Positions 47,383-59,222 of a stretch of DNA of 64,000 nt are shown piece by piece. The notes beneath the pieces are model-generated. The model was not told where the DNA came from, ran no database searches, and saw only the letters and a list, made by a program, of their open reading frames with translations. The first letter of the stretch is position 1. Each line of letters opens with the position of its first letter. Source of the DNA: Sequoia sempervirens (lineage: Eukaryota > Streptophyta > Pinopsida > Cupressales > Cupressaceae); NCBI GenBank assembly GCA_007258455.2, contig VDFB02193867.1, forward strand, positions 530,874,198 to 530,938,197. The letters are read 5' to 3'. The position numbers and the translations under genes are program-made.

Positions 47383-48637
47383 TGTCATGTCTCACTCTCA
47401 TGCAATTTTTACTCTTGGCTTTGTGTGTAGATTTGTTACATGCCTTTGTTGTGCTTGGTAGAATAATGATTAATAAGGATGATGTTTCTTTGGTGTGGAG
47501 ATAAATGAAAGTGTTTCTATTTTAAACTGCGAAAAGTTGAAAAGTATTGAATGCTGCTTTTATTTTGAAAATGAAGCAACATAGAGGTAAAACATTTTAA
47601 TTAATGTAATGTATTGCTTTATTTATATCTTAACATGATATTAATTTAATTCATTGCTGTGCGCCCTCGAGTGCATTTGAGCTGGGTATGGAAGCTTCTA
47701 AAGACTGAAGGGTGATTACAAGGAGAGCATTAGCTTTATTGACAGGACAAAGTGAAGACTCATCACACACACGAGCACTTAGATTCATGTAGTTTGCATT
47801 TAGGAATGTTAACTTTAGTGTGTTTGTTTTAAATTATTTGTGAATTAAATAATAATTAGAAAATTAAATAAATGATGAAATGAAAGCATGATAAAATAAA
47901 GAATTAAGTTTTAATTAAAGTTAATTATAAATTTCAATTTAAATGCTTATGCATTCTACTCTTCTTTTATTTTGTGTTAATCTTTGAGTTAATAAGTTAA
48001 CCATTAGTTATAAGATTATTTTTTTATTGTCGGGTAAATATTTTCAATTTAGGAGATTTACATGCAATTAAATTGAAAATTATTATTATTTTAAAAATCC
48101 ATTTCAAGATTAGGGTAGAAATGGAAAAGAAAAAGCATTTTTAAAAAGGGAAAAGAGTTCCTGAGAAGGTAACGGTTCTTGAAAGACTCTCTTGAAAATA
48201 TGCTCTCCAATTTTGCTCTAATGGCTGCCAAGAAAATGTTGAATCTTTTAAAATATTGTGTTGAGAATTAATCTCGGGTAGATAGTGGAAAGTTAAAGAG
48301 CTGGAAAAGCAACTGGAGAGAAGGAAGAAGAAGAAGCTTTCTCAGAGAAACCAGATTGAAAAGAGGAAAAAAGAAGCTGTCTGAAGAGCATCTCCAATCT
48401 CAAAGCAGGAAGCCGTGAATTTCCAGGAAATATTGATTGAAACATGAAGATACTACTGAAAAATTTTAAATGCCAGTTTGAATTAATGCAAGACTGAAAT
48501 TTTGGAAAAATCTTCTATTCTTTGTGTGCTTTTAAAGAAATTGCATAATTTCCCCTCTTCTAGATTTGTGATTTTTCTTCCCTGCAACTGTGGTTCATAA
48601 TTTTGTTCCAAATTTCTCATTCATTCTAGAGTAGTTC

Positions 48638-48639
<2 letters not shown>

Positions 48640-48680
<41 letters not shown>
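48640..48680. repeat. TA microsatellite in the solo LTR
   Basis: Uninterrupted (TA)n, with further TA runs at 49185-49203. Confidence 0.9.
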
Positions 48681-48687
<7 letters not shown>

Positions 48688-48864
48688 CAATATCACTGTG
48701 TATATATATATAAATATATATACATTTGTTACAAACTGGAGCTATTTTCGCCATTGTTTAATAAACGAGTTTCTGTGAAGAAGTGAGTTTTCCTGAAATC
48801 TATGAATCTGTGTAGTTATTATCACATTGATCTTTTGTTTAAAGGAATTTTTGTTATTAAGAAG

Positions 48865-49015
48865 GCGCGGCTGGGAACTCTCCACAGCTGAGCCCTCCCC
48901 ATAAGGGAAGGGTTGCGCTGTGGGAGACAGCGCTCCCACCACAGGTCGCGGCCTATGGAGGAAGCACTGCCTTCCACAGGCAGCGCCTCCCATGTGGGAG
49001 GGGGCGTGAGCCTTG
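48865..49015. repeat. GC-rich hairpin island inside the second solo LTR
   Basis: A 150-bp GC peak in AT-rich DNA with several inverted repeats, for example GCGCTGTGGGAG / CTCCCACCACAG, GAAGCACTGCC / GGCAGCGCC, and ctcccatgtgggag. It sits at the same relative place as the island of the 25311-29278 LTR, though the sequences differ. Confidence 0.8.
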
Positions 49016-49512
49016 AAGGCTTTGAAGTTTTGAACTGTGTGATGTCCTCTGTAAACTGGGTGAACTGCAAACTCCTGCTTACATTTTAGAATTACGAAAT
49101 AAGAAAATCCCCAGTGGAGTGTGCATTGGAAGCACTGTAAATTGTCACTCAGGTATAGATTGTATATAAATTTTTTATTTAAATGAATATATATATATAT
49201 ATACAATTACACACAACTATATATATATACACACACGTATGTACACACATGCAAACAAACAGGCATTGAGTCTCTATTTTCCACAGAAATTTCCTTTCAC
49301 TGTTTTGAAAATATACTTAAATCATAGCATCGATTATATACATACAACAAGTTCATTTGTGAATTTATTATAATACTGATATAAACATATAGACATAAAT
49401 AGACATTTCTGAACATTTCTGAGAACATATACCTATTTAACAATGATATAATACAACAAGTGTAGTATTGAAGTATTTTATCTCTTTTAAATCTGAAAGT
49501 TCTTTTTGACAA

Positions 49513-49517
<5 letters not shown>

Positions 49518-49585
<68 letters not shown>

Positions 49586-49620
49586 AATATACATTACAGA
49601 TTTGTGTATATATATATATA
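49518..49620. repeat. Long TA microsatellite
   Basis: About 65 bp of pure TA, then a second run after 'caaatatacattacagattt'. Confidence 0.95.
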
Positions 49621-51650
49621 TATACTCAAACAGATGTGAATATCCTTATATATAATATGACTCTATATATTTATAAATCTACGATGTTAATACACAAATA
49701 TATAATTATGTTGTCTCAAGCTTACTGTATAAATATACATAAGATAAATGTAAAGCAATCAAGATGAATTGTTTTAGCAAATGTACTCTTTATAGAAAAT
49801 GCTATTTGAAACTAATGAATTCAAAAAGAGTGGATTTCTTTTGGTTGAAACTATCAAAATTATTTATTGTGATCAAAACTAATTTAGAAAATAGAATTGG
49901 GACTAAATTTATTTTTCATTGTAAACTCACTTGAAATTGTACAAGAAAACTTTATTTACTGAATGCATGCATGAAAGCTATTTTTGACAATCTTTGTGAA
50001 ACCTTGAAAATGATGAAATTTCTTTGAAATTAGAAATGTGTAAAAATTGAATGTGAACTTTAGATGGAAAATGTATTATTTATTGTATTATGAGAAACTT
50101 TGGGACAGGATGCCGAAGGTGGACCCACAGAGACGGTAGTTTTACCTTTTCTAAAACTATCATTTGTTTTATTTATGCTTGGCCAACACTTGCACCATTG
50201 AAATAGATGGAATTAAAAGCCTAGAACTAAATGAATATAGGTCTCTGCCACCTCCTGTTTGCAAGAATTATGTGATTCTCATGTTAGGAATGCATATAGG
50301 CATCAGGCTTGCATCGAGAGTTCCCTCCTGCGTTGTTGTTTCAGGTTGCTAGGCTCCTCGTGCAGGGCCGGGGATTTCTTCGAGTTAGGAAGAAACCCGG
50401 GGAAGTATTGTACTTTGTGGTTGGGCTAAAAAGGCGCCTTAATCACACTCTTGGCCCCAGCTTGCAAGAAGACCAGTGGTGTCATGGCAGTTGAGGTTCA
50501 GAGATTTAAATGTTATAAATGTATTCATGTATTATTTGGAATGGCTTGTAAAGCCCACTTGTAAATGTAATTTTATTTGTAATTCAGTATTGTAACATTG
50601 AAATAGATGTATTGGAAAGAAAGATTTGATGTAACATTGAAATAGATGTACTGATTGAGAGTTAGTCATGTAATTGAAAACTTGAGTGAATTTATGGAAA
50701 CTCATTGATATGCAAATGGCAATCATATATGTATCATTGCAATGATCCTTATTGTTAATTAAATTTATTTCTTTTGCATACATGGAATGAGAATTTATTC
50801 TGAATTTTCCTTTTTAGCATTTATGGAAAGATCATGACATATGCATCTTTTGTTTTTACCATACTTGGGATGTATTAAGTTTGGTAAATTATATAGCTAA
50901 ATGAACATCAATTTTTTGGCGTTACATCATATGATGGATCCATGTCTTTTCATTTCCTTTGTGACCTAGTTAAGACCATATAAGACTTGTGACCTTTGGA
51001 TGTTTGAGAATTTTAGAGAGTATGCAACAAAGATGAGGGATGAAAACTAAGGATGAAAATGGAAGATGACTCTATGCTATGTTTTTTGTTTTTTGGACTA
51101 TAAGAATGACAATACAAACTATAACCAAGTTTTGATATGCAAGAATGATGATGAGACTATGACTATGCTTTGGATGCAAAGTGCTAATGGAACTATGACT
51201 ATGACTATGTTTGGATTGGGTATGCAACCTTGATCCTTAAAAGATTATGCTAAGCACATTGTGATGAACCTAAGTAATAACTCTAAATGTCAAGACATCA
51301 TGAGGATAAACCAAGATGATGATGATGATGATTGATAAAATGTGAATCTAAACTAGACTAATGAGTTGTAGGCCCAACCTAAAGATAGGATAGATGAGAG
51401 GTATGATAAGGTCAAGACATCTAAAAATGAGGCTAATGGTCTACCCAATAGTATGATAAGCTTCCTAATCTCAAGACTCAAAGATGGTGCTAAAATGAAG
51501 CTAAGATGTAGTGTATACAAACTAGGACTATGCAAGATGACCTGAGGTGAATGATAAAATGATGTGAATGGATTGATTGAACCTAAAAAAGTCTCTAATC
51601 TAAGTATATAGTCATAGTCTATGAGGAAAATAAAAATTGGATATACAGAT

Positions 51651-53333
51651 ATTTCCCCAAAAAATTTGATCCTAGCATTTGCGGTGTTTCAAGCCATAGA
51701 TGCAGTGTAGGGACAATCAGTTGTAGTGTAGGACCAGTCAATTGCAGCGTACAAATAAATGCAAGTTTCTAACTTCCTAGAACCTCAAAAAAATGTGGTG
51801 TAATGTCTGACAATTGTGATGTTCTGCTAAATAGTTATGGTGTTATTCTTTTGACCCTAATTTGATGTTCTCTAGGTTTTTTTTCCATGTTTCACAAATT
51901 TAGATGTGACCATAAAACACAACAAACACTTGAAAAATAGAATTGGTTGATTTTGACTCTTTGAATTCTTGGTAAGCAAGTATGTTTATAAGTTTTTTTC
52001 CATAAGACTTGCTTCCATCCTTGGTTCAAAAATAATACAAGCAAGCACAACCTAAGGAATAATAGGGTTTATCTAATAAAGTGGGCTTACCTCACCCCCA
52101 AGAGAGAGTGATGTTTCCCCAAAAAAAATGATCCTTATAGTTCTAGTGTTTCAAGCCACAGATGCGGTGTAGGGACAATGAGTTGCAATGCAGGACCAGT
52201 CAATTGCAACGTACAAACAAATGCACGTTTCTAGCTTCCTAGAACCTCAAAAAATTATGGTGTAATGTCTGACGATTGTGATATTCTGCTAAATAGTTAT
52301 GGGTATGTGTAGGATCGTCACAAAAAAAATAAGCCCTTAAGTGGCAAAAAATTCAAAAAAATCAGAGTTAGGCAACTTGACATAAAAATTTGAAGGAGTT
52401 ATCTATATTATTTCAAAAATATGTAAGAATAGAATCTATAGAAAATTGAATGTAGTTTCTAAACTACTAAGTTTATTTTAAAAATTCTATTTGGTGAAAA
52501 TTTGAAATTTCAATGCTGAGTACTTAAATATCGAGGGAAAAAAAGAAGTAAGTGTCTATCGACCACCTAACCACAATAAAATGATAATATTTTTTTATAA
52601 GATTTTAGATATAAGTAGAGGACTCATGTCCTGATGTGATGCATATTTTTTTGTAATTTTACAACTTTTAAAAAATATAAAAACTTGTATGTCTAACCAC
52701 CTTAACTTGGTGAAAACTTCATGAAATTCATTTTTTTTAATCCTATAGTATGCGAAGCATAGAATGTGACACATGTTTCAAATTCAAAAAATGTGATACC
52801 ATTTGAAAGCTATAGATGTTTTTCAATCAGCCTATCAATTAGGACTTTAGTCATAATTCAAATAGTAAATGAATAATAATTATTTATTAAATTCAAAGTA
52901 AAGCATAATTTATATTGGTGGAAATTGGAGAATCTCCTTTAAAAACCCTTTTCATTTCATCAATTTTGGGTAAAAAAAAAGTCATCAGCCACATACCCTA
53001 CACATACCCATCATATCGCCACTTTTTGGCCCATCATGATTCTACACATACCCTTTATGGTGTTATGCTTTTGACCCTAATTTGATATTCTCTAGGTTGT
53101 TTTCCATTTTTGACAAATTTAGATGTGACCATAAAACACAACAAACACTTGAAAAATAAAATTGATTGATTTTGACTCTTTGACTTCTTAGTAAGCAAGT
53201 ATGTTTGTAATCTTTCTTCCATAAAACTTGCTTCCATCCTTCATTCAAAAATAATACAAGCAAGCACAACCTAAGGAATAATAGGGTTTATCTAATAAAG
53301 TGGGCTTACCTCACCCCCAAGAGAGAGTGATGT
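51651..53333. repeat. 462-bp tandem duplication, second copy split by an insertion
   Basis: Copy 1 is 51651-52113. Copy 2 is 52114-52300 plus 53054-53333. Both hold 'tgtttcaagcca', 'ggaccagtcaattgca' and 'cacccccaagagagagtg' in the same order. The only large difference is the 753-bp element in copy 2. Confidence 0.92.
52301..53053. mobile_element. 753-bp MITE-like element with terminal inverted repeats
   Basis: Left end GGGTATGTGTAGGATC; right end, read inward, GGGTATGTGTAGAATC. The terminal inverted repeat is about 16 bp with one mismatch, and an extra internal copy of the tip lies near the right end (about 52990-53010). The uninserted duplicate copy provides the empty site (agttatggtg). 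The flanks gttat / tttat suggest a 4-5 bp duplication that I cannot fix. No coding frame, so non-autonomous. The superfamily is not certain. Confidence 0.85.
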
Positions 53334-56126
53334 AATCCATGAATGAGGAGTGGGTGAAGCTAGAGTATTCCAAGGTCATGTACCACCTTGACACCTCTCA
53401 CCTTGAAATGAGTAGCTTCAAACAAGTAACCTTTCCCCCTCAACCAAGAACTAGATGTGGTAAGTAACCTCTCAAGATGATGCTATCCCAATGCACTAAC
53501 AATAGAAGATGGCCAAATAAGTATTGGCCTCTAAAATAAGAAGTTTCTAATGACTTAGTGAGCACCACTGGTACAACGTCAAGTGTGAGACACTAATTCC
53601 TCTAGTCAATGGGATGTGGTCTATACACCCATAACAATGTTGACACACATGGTGTATGTCATCAGATAGTGCTACTAACTTTCGCCTTTGCACCTTTAAT
53701 ATAGCTTTCCTGAACATGTGCTTTGAGGTCATCCCCTTGAGGTCTCCATTAGGATGTGTCTCAAAGGTAGGCCTCTCTAAAGAGATTGCTATGTGTTTCT
53801 CTTACACTCAAGATCGCACGAAGCACAAGGGGATAGGATGCACACACACCACACTAGGATTTAACACAATGAACAAGTGCATAAGACACAAAAACACTTG
53901 TTATTTTTAAGCACCAATTATAAATGTTCCTAATTTAGAAATCACAAACACACAATGGAACCCTACAAGAAATTGGATTAGTAGTTTAGATTAAAAGGTC
54001 TTTTTCCCAATGATTTCCACAAGCTACAAATCAGATATTAGTAACACCAAAAACCTCTGCCCTAATGATTACAAAAATTAGAAAGTGAAAAACTAAGATT
54101 TATACCCTCTTTTTACTATGAAAGTCAATTGCGGTGTATAGAGGCTCAAATGTGTCATAGTAATGCATTGTAGGAATAGGCAATTGTAGTGTACAGGACT
54201 GCGACTACGACAAATAGAAAATTGAGTGCAACACACGGGTAAATGATTGTGGAATTCTAGGTTATGATTATGACATAGAAACCCAAAGCTACAAAATCAC
54301 AAAGATCTAAAAAAAAAGAAGCAAAATTGATGATGTAGCTAATATGAGCAACCTATTAAAATGTCAAAATGATAACCAACAACCAAGAAAGTGATCTAAA
54401 ACAACAATGATTGAAGAAAATTGATTTTTGCAAAATTTTGTTGCGAAGAATCTACAAACTCAAGGGTAATAATGACCAAAAACACTAATGTGAGAAGATT
54501 AGTAAACAATTCACCAAAATTCACTCCTTTCAAACGTGATTCCAATGAACTACCAATACACCAAACCATCAAAACAAGGTTCCAAGCCTTTATTAGAATC
54601 AAGTACATCTTAATCATTATTATATTGACTAAATCAAAGCAAGACACTTTCAAAAATCTTTGATTCATCAACTCTTTCAACTTTCACAACCAAGACACTC
54701 ATTTGCTTGTAGTAGTCCACCATGTCAAAAATAGGTGTTTCTGCAAAAACCACTTTGAATCTCCATAAACAAATCACATTTTTAGGAACCCATTTTGACC
54801 TTCTTTGACATATCAAAAAATAGAGTAGGTTTGTTTTAGAAAGAACATTAGAATAATTGACTATCCCATGAACAAGGACTCCAATTAGGTCTAATTTGTG
54901 AAGCAAGTATCATCAAAATGACTCCACAACCTCTAATTACTATAAAAAGTCCCTTATTGGGTCATAAAACCATAAAATAAACCAACATTTGATCTCTTAT
55001 ACCCTTCTATAGGCCACAAAATACAAATCCTTGAATTTTGCTCTACCAAATGAGGGTTTAATGAAAATATGCTTTCCAAACCTCAAGATGCTTGTCCATT
55101 GCTTAAAACATGTTTGAATAAGTCTGCACAAGATCTAGGAATTTTTTCCTAACCTCTTTGAATGCACTTTCAACATATTCTACCTTGGAGCCATGATTTT
55201 CATGAAGAAAACTTAGAAAATCTGTAAGGGTAGCAGCTACAACTCTATTTATTCACCTTCCCTGCATCTGCACACACACACATAACACTAAACAATCTAA
55301 ACACACCCTTATTTAACCCATTCCACTGATATACTAAACCTACATTGGTGGAATGGCATATTAAACTCTTAATGAACTCTCAAAATCCTTGTTTGAGGGT
55401 TACTAACATATTACTATAATAGGACTCACAACAAACTTTAATCTCAATAAAAACCCTCGAATTTAAGTTTGAATGAATTCCAAAGCACTATTCTATCTAA
55501 GTCAATGAAGATCAAGGCCTAGTATTGTTGTACATGTTGTACAAGACTAGAAATCAAGAGAGAAATTGCAGAATTTGCATAACAGAGTGTTTCTTATTAC
55601 AAAACTCGTTTCAAGGTGCAAAGTTATCTCTCTTACTTACCCTTACAATGATTTTAAAGTTGTTTTCAATAATTTTTCATAACTACCTCTTTACGTCAAC
55701 CAACCAAACCTTGCCTTTTCCCAAATGACTCTTCATCTTCTTATTTTTTACAATTTTGCAACTTTTGCATTTGTGCAACGAAAATGACATTTTTTTTGCA
55801 ATTTAACTAATTTGACCTCCTGGGGACTATAAGGGACTCAAATTCATTTGAATAGGTCTTCACATGATCTTTTTAACATGCATTCCATGGTGATAACTCA
55901 AATTTCACAAAATTGCCTATTGGAGGCATAATTTCACTAGGTGCTCCTACACCAAATGCTAATCAGATGCATCATCCTGGGTAACAATTATGGTGTAGTA
56001 AATTTTGATTTGTCATGTCATACAACAATTGTGATGTATGAAGGCTTAGTTGCATCATTCTACCAATCAATTGTGTCAGACTCCTAAAAAATCAAAAATT
56101 TCCTAAATTTTCAAAAAAATCGGTTA

Positions 56127-56147
56127 GTTCACATCAGGTTCACCAAA
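56127..56147 (-). other. Putative primer-binding site of the Tat-like element
   Basis: Directly after the 5' LTR on the minus strand comes TTTGGTGAACCTGATGTG, with the TGG start normal for tRNA 3' ends. The tRNA is not identified. Placed by position and the TGG start. Confidence 0.6.
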
Positions 56148-57170
56148 TGTAGATAGGAAAAAAATTGGGGATAATAAGCATGAATCAATAATAACAACCA
56201 CAAAACTATCTAATTCAAGTAATAAAGACCCTAATCCAACATTGAAGCACAAATGAACATAGAAAAATAATAATACTCAATCTCTATGCCATAATTGATT
56301 CATCTCCATTTCTCTTCTCTATTTTGCTTTGTTTGTTCTCAAAATAATGTACAAGATATTTGATAAGCATGATGTGTAGTAGCAATATCTCAAGATAGCA
56401 TGAATGATATGAGTAGCAAAATTTGAAAGATTGTGGTTCACCTCAAAATGAATTGAAGGCTTGCTTTTATAAAAATCCTAATTTAAATGAAGGGATAGGA
56501 TTGAGTGATGAGGTATCATGATCAATAGATGAGGTTAATTGAGACAAGGATATATAAGGATGGACCAAAACTCGAGGAATTAGTTGATATTTAGGGATTG
56601 GCTAAGAAGACATTTAAATTAAATAATTATAGCAATTATTTAATTTAAAGGATGGAAAATGAATAATTAAATAATTGAAAATAATTATTTAATCATAGAA
56701 GGTGGGGTGTCAAAATATTAAATAATTAAAAAAATTATTTAATAAAAGGCGGGGGGAAATGATAAAACAATTAAAAATAATTATTTAGTTATAGAGAAAG
56801 GAAAGTGATAAATAATTAAATAAATAGAATTTATTTAATTATGGGGAGAAAAGGCTAATGAATGATTAAATAATTATTTAATTATAGAGGAAAATGGAAA
56901 CAAATAATTAAATAAACAAAATTTATTTAATTAAGGATAGAAAATATAAATTAGTGATATAATTTAAATAAAATTGACATTTATTTAAAACAATCAAAAT
57001 AGGAATAAGGATAAAATGAATTAATTAAATAATTAAGAATTGTTTAATTAATTGAAGAAAATGGCATTAGGGAATAATTAAATAATTAAAATTATTTAAT
57101 TATGCGTAGAAGAAAGTGAATTAGTGATAAAATATTGATTGCAGGCTCATGACAATTTTCATTGTCTACA
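56148..57170 (-). repeat. 5' LTR of the Tat-like Gypsy element
   Basis: 1,023 bp, longer than its partner because of additional tandem units of 'aataattaaataatt' (about 56640-57080). Tips TGTAGA..TCTACA. Confidence 0.88.
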
Positions 57171-57175
57171 CATAT

Positions 57176-57286
57176 CATCAATTACTCAATTCATATCATA
57201 TTTCTTGATTATTGGAGGTAACCACCTCAAAGTGGTCTACTACAATTTTAATTGTTTTATAAATATTTCTAGAAAATATCATAACA
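57176..57286 (+). mobile_element. Right part of the split + strand Gypsy 5' LTR
   Basis: Continues the LTR begun at 35764 and ends ATCATAACA, mirror of its start. The bases 57171-57175 are the target copy made by the Tat-like insertion. Confidence 0.75.
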
Positions 57287-57288
57287 AG

Positions 57289-57300
57289 TGGTATCAGAGC
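57289..57300 (+). other. Primer-binding site of the + strand Gypsy element
   Basis: TGGTATCAGAGC, complementary to initiator-Met tRNA, two bases after the LTR end. Confidence 0.93.
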
Positions 57301-57810
57301 TACGATTTAGGCCATCATTCTTGTTATGACCATGTCTTCTAAACCAATATGAATTTTGATCTTATTGTTTTTCGGATTTTAGGTATCCCATATGTAAGTT
57401 CTAAAAAAAAATTTAGGCTTTGAAGGTATGTTTTCTAAAAGTTATTGTGATTTTAGTTTTTTCATTAATTGCTCCATAGGTCGCAATTCTTTGAAAAGCT
57501 TATAAAAAAATAGATAAGGTTAGTTATTTGTAATTTAATATTGGAAATAAAATAAAGTCATTAATTTTGTGGTCAAAGTTTTGTCAAAATTTTCATTAAT
57601 TGTCTTTATAGGCTGCAATTTTTTTTTTAAATACATTTTTGGAAAAGATTATAAACAAATAAATAGGGCTACTTCTTTGAAATTTAATTTTAGACATAAT
57701 ACATATTCCTTAATTTAGTGGTCTAAGTTTGGTCCAAACTAAAACATCAAATTCTCTCTCTCCAAATACTTTCCTACCTTCATAATGCTTAAAATAAAAA
57801 TATAATTAAA

Positions 57811-59222
57811 GTCATGTCATCTTTAGGATTAGAGGACCTTTCTACACATACAAAATCCAAGGATCCATTTTATTTTACACCATCTAAAATTGAGGAAAGA
57901 CTTCCCCAATGATATGAAACAACGATACATTTCATTAAAGATAAATTGTTTGACCCATTTGTAAAATCCTTAAATAAGGGTTTAGATAGGTTTTCAAAGA
58001 AATTATTATTAGAATTAAAGTTTCAAAAAAACCACCAAAGTGGGCACAATCCTAATAAACAAAATCAAGGGATAAGAGAACCTTTTTGAGATAAAAAATT
58101 ATACCTACTAACAATAAACATTCATAAATTTGATGGTAGAAACATAATTTCATGGATACACCCTATAGAACAATAATTTGGTCTCCACAATATACCAAAT
58201 AATGCCAAGGTTGACATAGCTTTACTATATTTAAATAATTAGGACTTACCAATGGTACAAATGGAAGATGGGTGATAGACAAGGACACATGTTCAATTGG
58301 AAAGAATTTAGTAAAGAACTAGCAACCTTTTATGAGAAGTCATGCATTGAAAGCTATTCTACCCAACTAAAAAATCTAAATCAATTAAGGTTTTTAGTTG
58401 AATATAATGTTGAGGATTTAAGATTATCACTTAGAGCTCCTGAGGTGACACCTTACCAAATGCTACAATTATACATCAATGGTCTTAAGGGTGAAATTCA
58501 ACATGATGTTTGCTTGTTGGAACCTTATACAACTAGGATTTAGCTATGTAACAAGTATTTCATATTGATAAAAAAAACACCACCAAAGGTGAAATCATGA
58601 GAGTAACTAATAAAAATATGAACTATGCTACTAGCAAAAACATGGACAAATTATTTAACCTAAGAGAAATTAATAAGCTATCTCTTCACCAAGAGATTGA
58701 GAAAAGAGAAAAAGGCCTATGTTGGAATTGTGATAGAAAATGGTTGAGGAGTCATAAGTGTTCTAATAGTGAGAAAAAGGATGAGGATGAAGAGGGAGAA
58801 GTACCTACAAAAGAATCAAACATAAAACTTAAGAATGAGGATTCAAAGAAAAAAGGAAGCACTACTATCTCCCTACATACATTGAATGGAATAAGTGCAC
58901 CACAAACACTCAAAGTAATTAGTAATATAAAAAAGAAAAAAATGAAAGTGTTAGTAGATACTTGTAGTACACATAATTTATTGATAGAATATTAGCTAAT
59001 GATCTCAATTGTTTTGTTTATTTAGTGTCTAGCTTTCAAGCCATGATAGCCAATCGGAAACAACTATCTTGTGGTGGTAAATGCCATCATATAAAACTCT
59101 CAATGGGAAACTATCATCTAGATTTAGAAATGTTTGGTATACCTATTAAGGGAGTGGATGTAGTTTTGGGTGTGCAATGGCTTAAACAATTAAGAATAAT
59201 ATCTTTCAATTTTCAAGAACCC
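57811..59222 (+). pseudogene. gag and protease start of the + strand Gypsy element (decayed)
   Basis: From 58100 the frame reads INIHKFDGRN, then FGLHNIPNNAKVDIALLYL with two stops, matching the N-terminal gag of plant Gypsy elements. At 58268-58540 comes the gag core ending LYINGLKGEIQHDV. At 58700-58760 is a knuckle-like LCWNCDRKWLRSHKC. At 58940-58990 is the protease loop VLVDTCSTHN (DTC in place of the usual DSG). At 59100-59215 is GVDVVLGVQWLKQL and SFNFQE. The match stops there: reverse transcriptase and integrase are absent because antisense LTR sequence follows. At least five stops, so inactive. Confidence 0.85.

Larger units (their letters stand above)
47383..50926 (+). mobile_element. 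Solo LTR, 3,544 bp, inserted in the Tat-like gag
   Basis: Begins TGTCATGTCTCACTC and ends TTTTGGCGTTACA. It is flanked by a 5-bp duplication, tcata (47378-47382 and 50927-50931). Taking it and one target copy out restores an open gag start on the minus strand, with the ATG in frame, which is independent proof of the boundaries. No gag or pol lies inside. Like the solo LTR at 25311 it has a GC-rich hairpin island about 1.5 kb from its start (48865-49015), followed by TA runs. Confidence 0.88.
50927..56126 (-). other. Leader region of the Tat-like element
   Basis: About 4.4 kb, after subtracting the nested 753-bp element, between primer site and gag ATG (50943-50941). Phrases of the type 'caattgcggtgta' recur (51700-51800, 52150-52260, 54125-54215, 55985-56060). 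Ogre-type elements often have an extra reading frame here. The minus-strand frames at 54906-54634 and 54680-54396 might be its remains, but I recognise no domain. Confidence 0.5.
35957..57170 (-). mobile_element. Tat/Ogre-like Ty3/Gypsy retrotransposon, 21.2 kb, decayed
   Basis: Bounded by same-orientation LTRs with tips TGTAGA..TCTACA, flanked by a 5-bp duplication, catat (35952-35956 and 57171-57175). On the minus strand the order is 5' LTR (right), primer site, a long leader, gag, protease, reverse transcriptase, RNase H plus a second RNase H-like domain, integrase, polypurine tract and 3' LTR (left). The protease-region residues and the second RNase H fit the Tat/Ogre branch. LTRs differ by roughly 10% by eye plus indels, and all coding parts hold stops and frameshifts, so it is old and inactive. 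Nested inside are a solo LTR, a 753-bp inverted-repeat element and an unexplained 1-kb insert. Confidence 0.88.

Noticed and set aside
48742..49206. 154-codon minus-strand frame over the GC-rich island
   Set aside because: Composition follows the hairpin island. No domain and it sits inside a bounded solo LTR.
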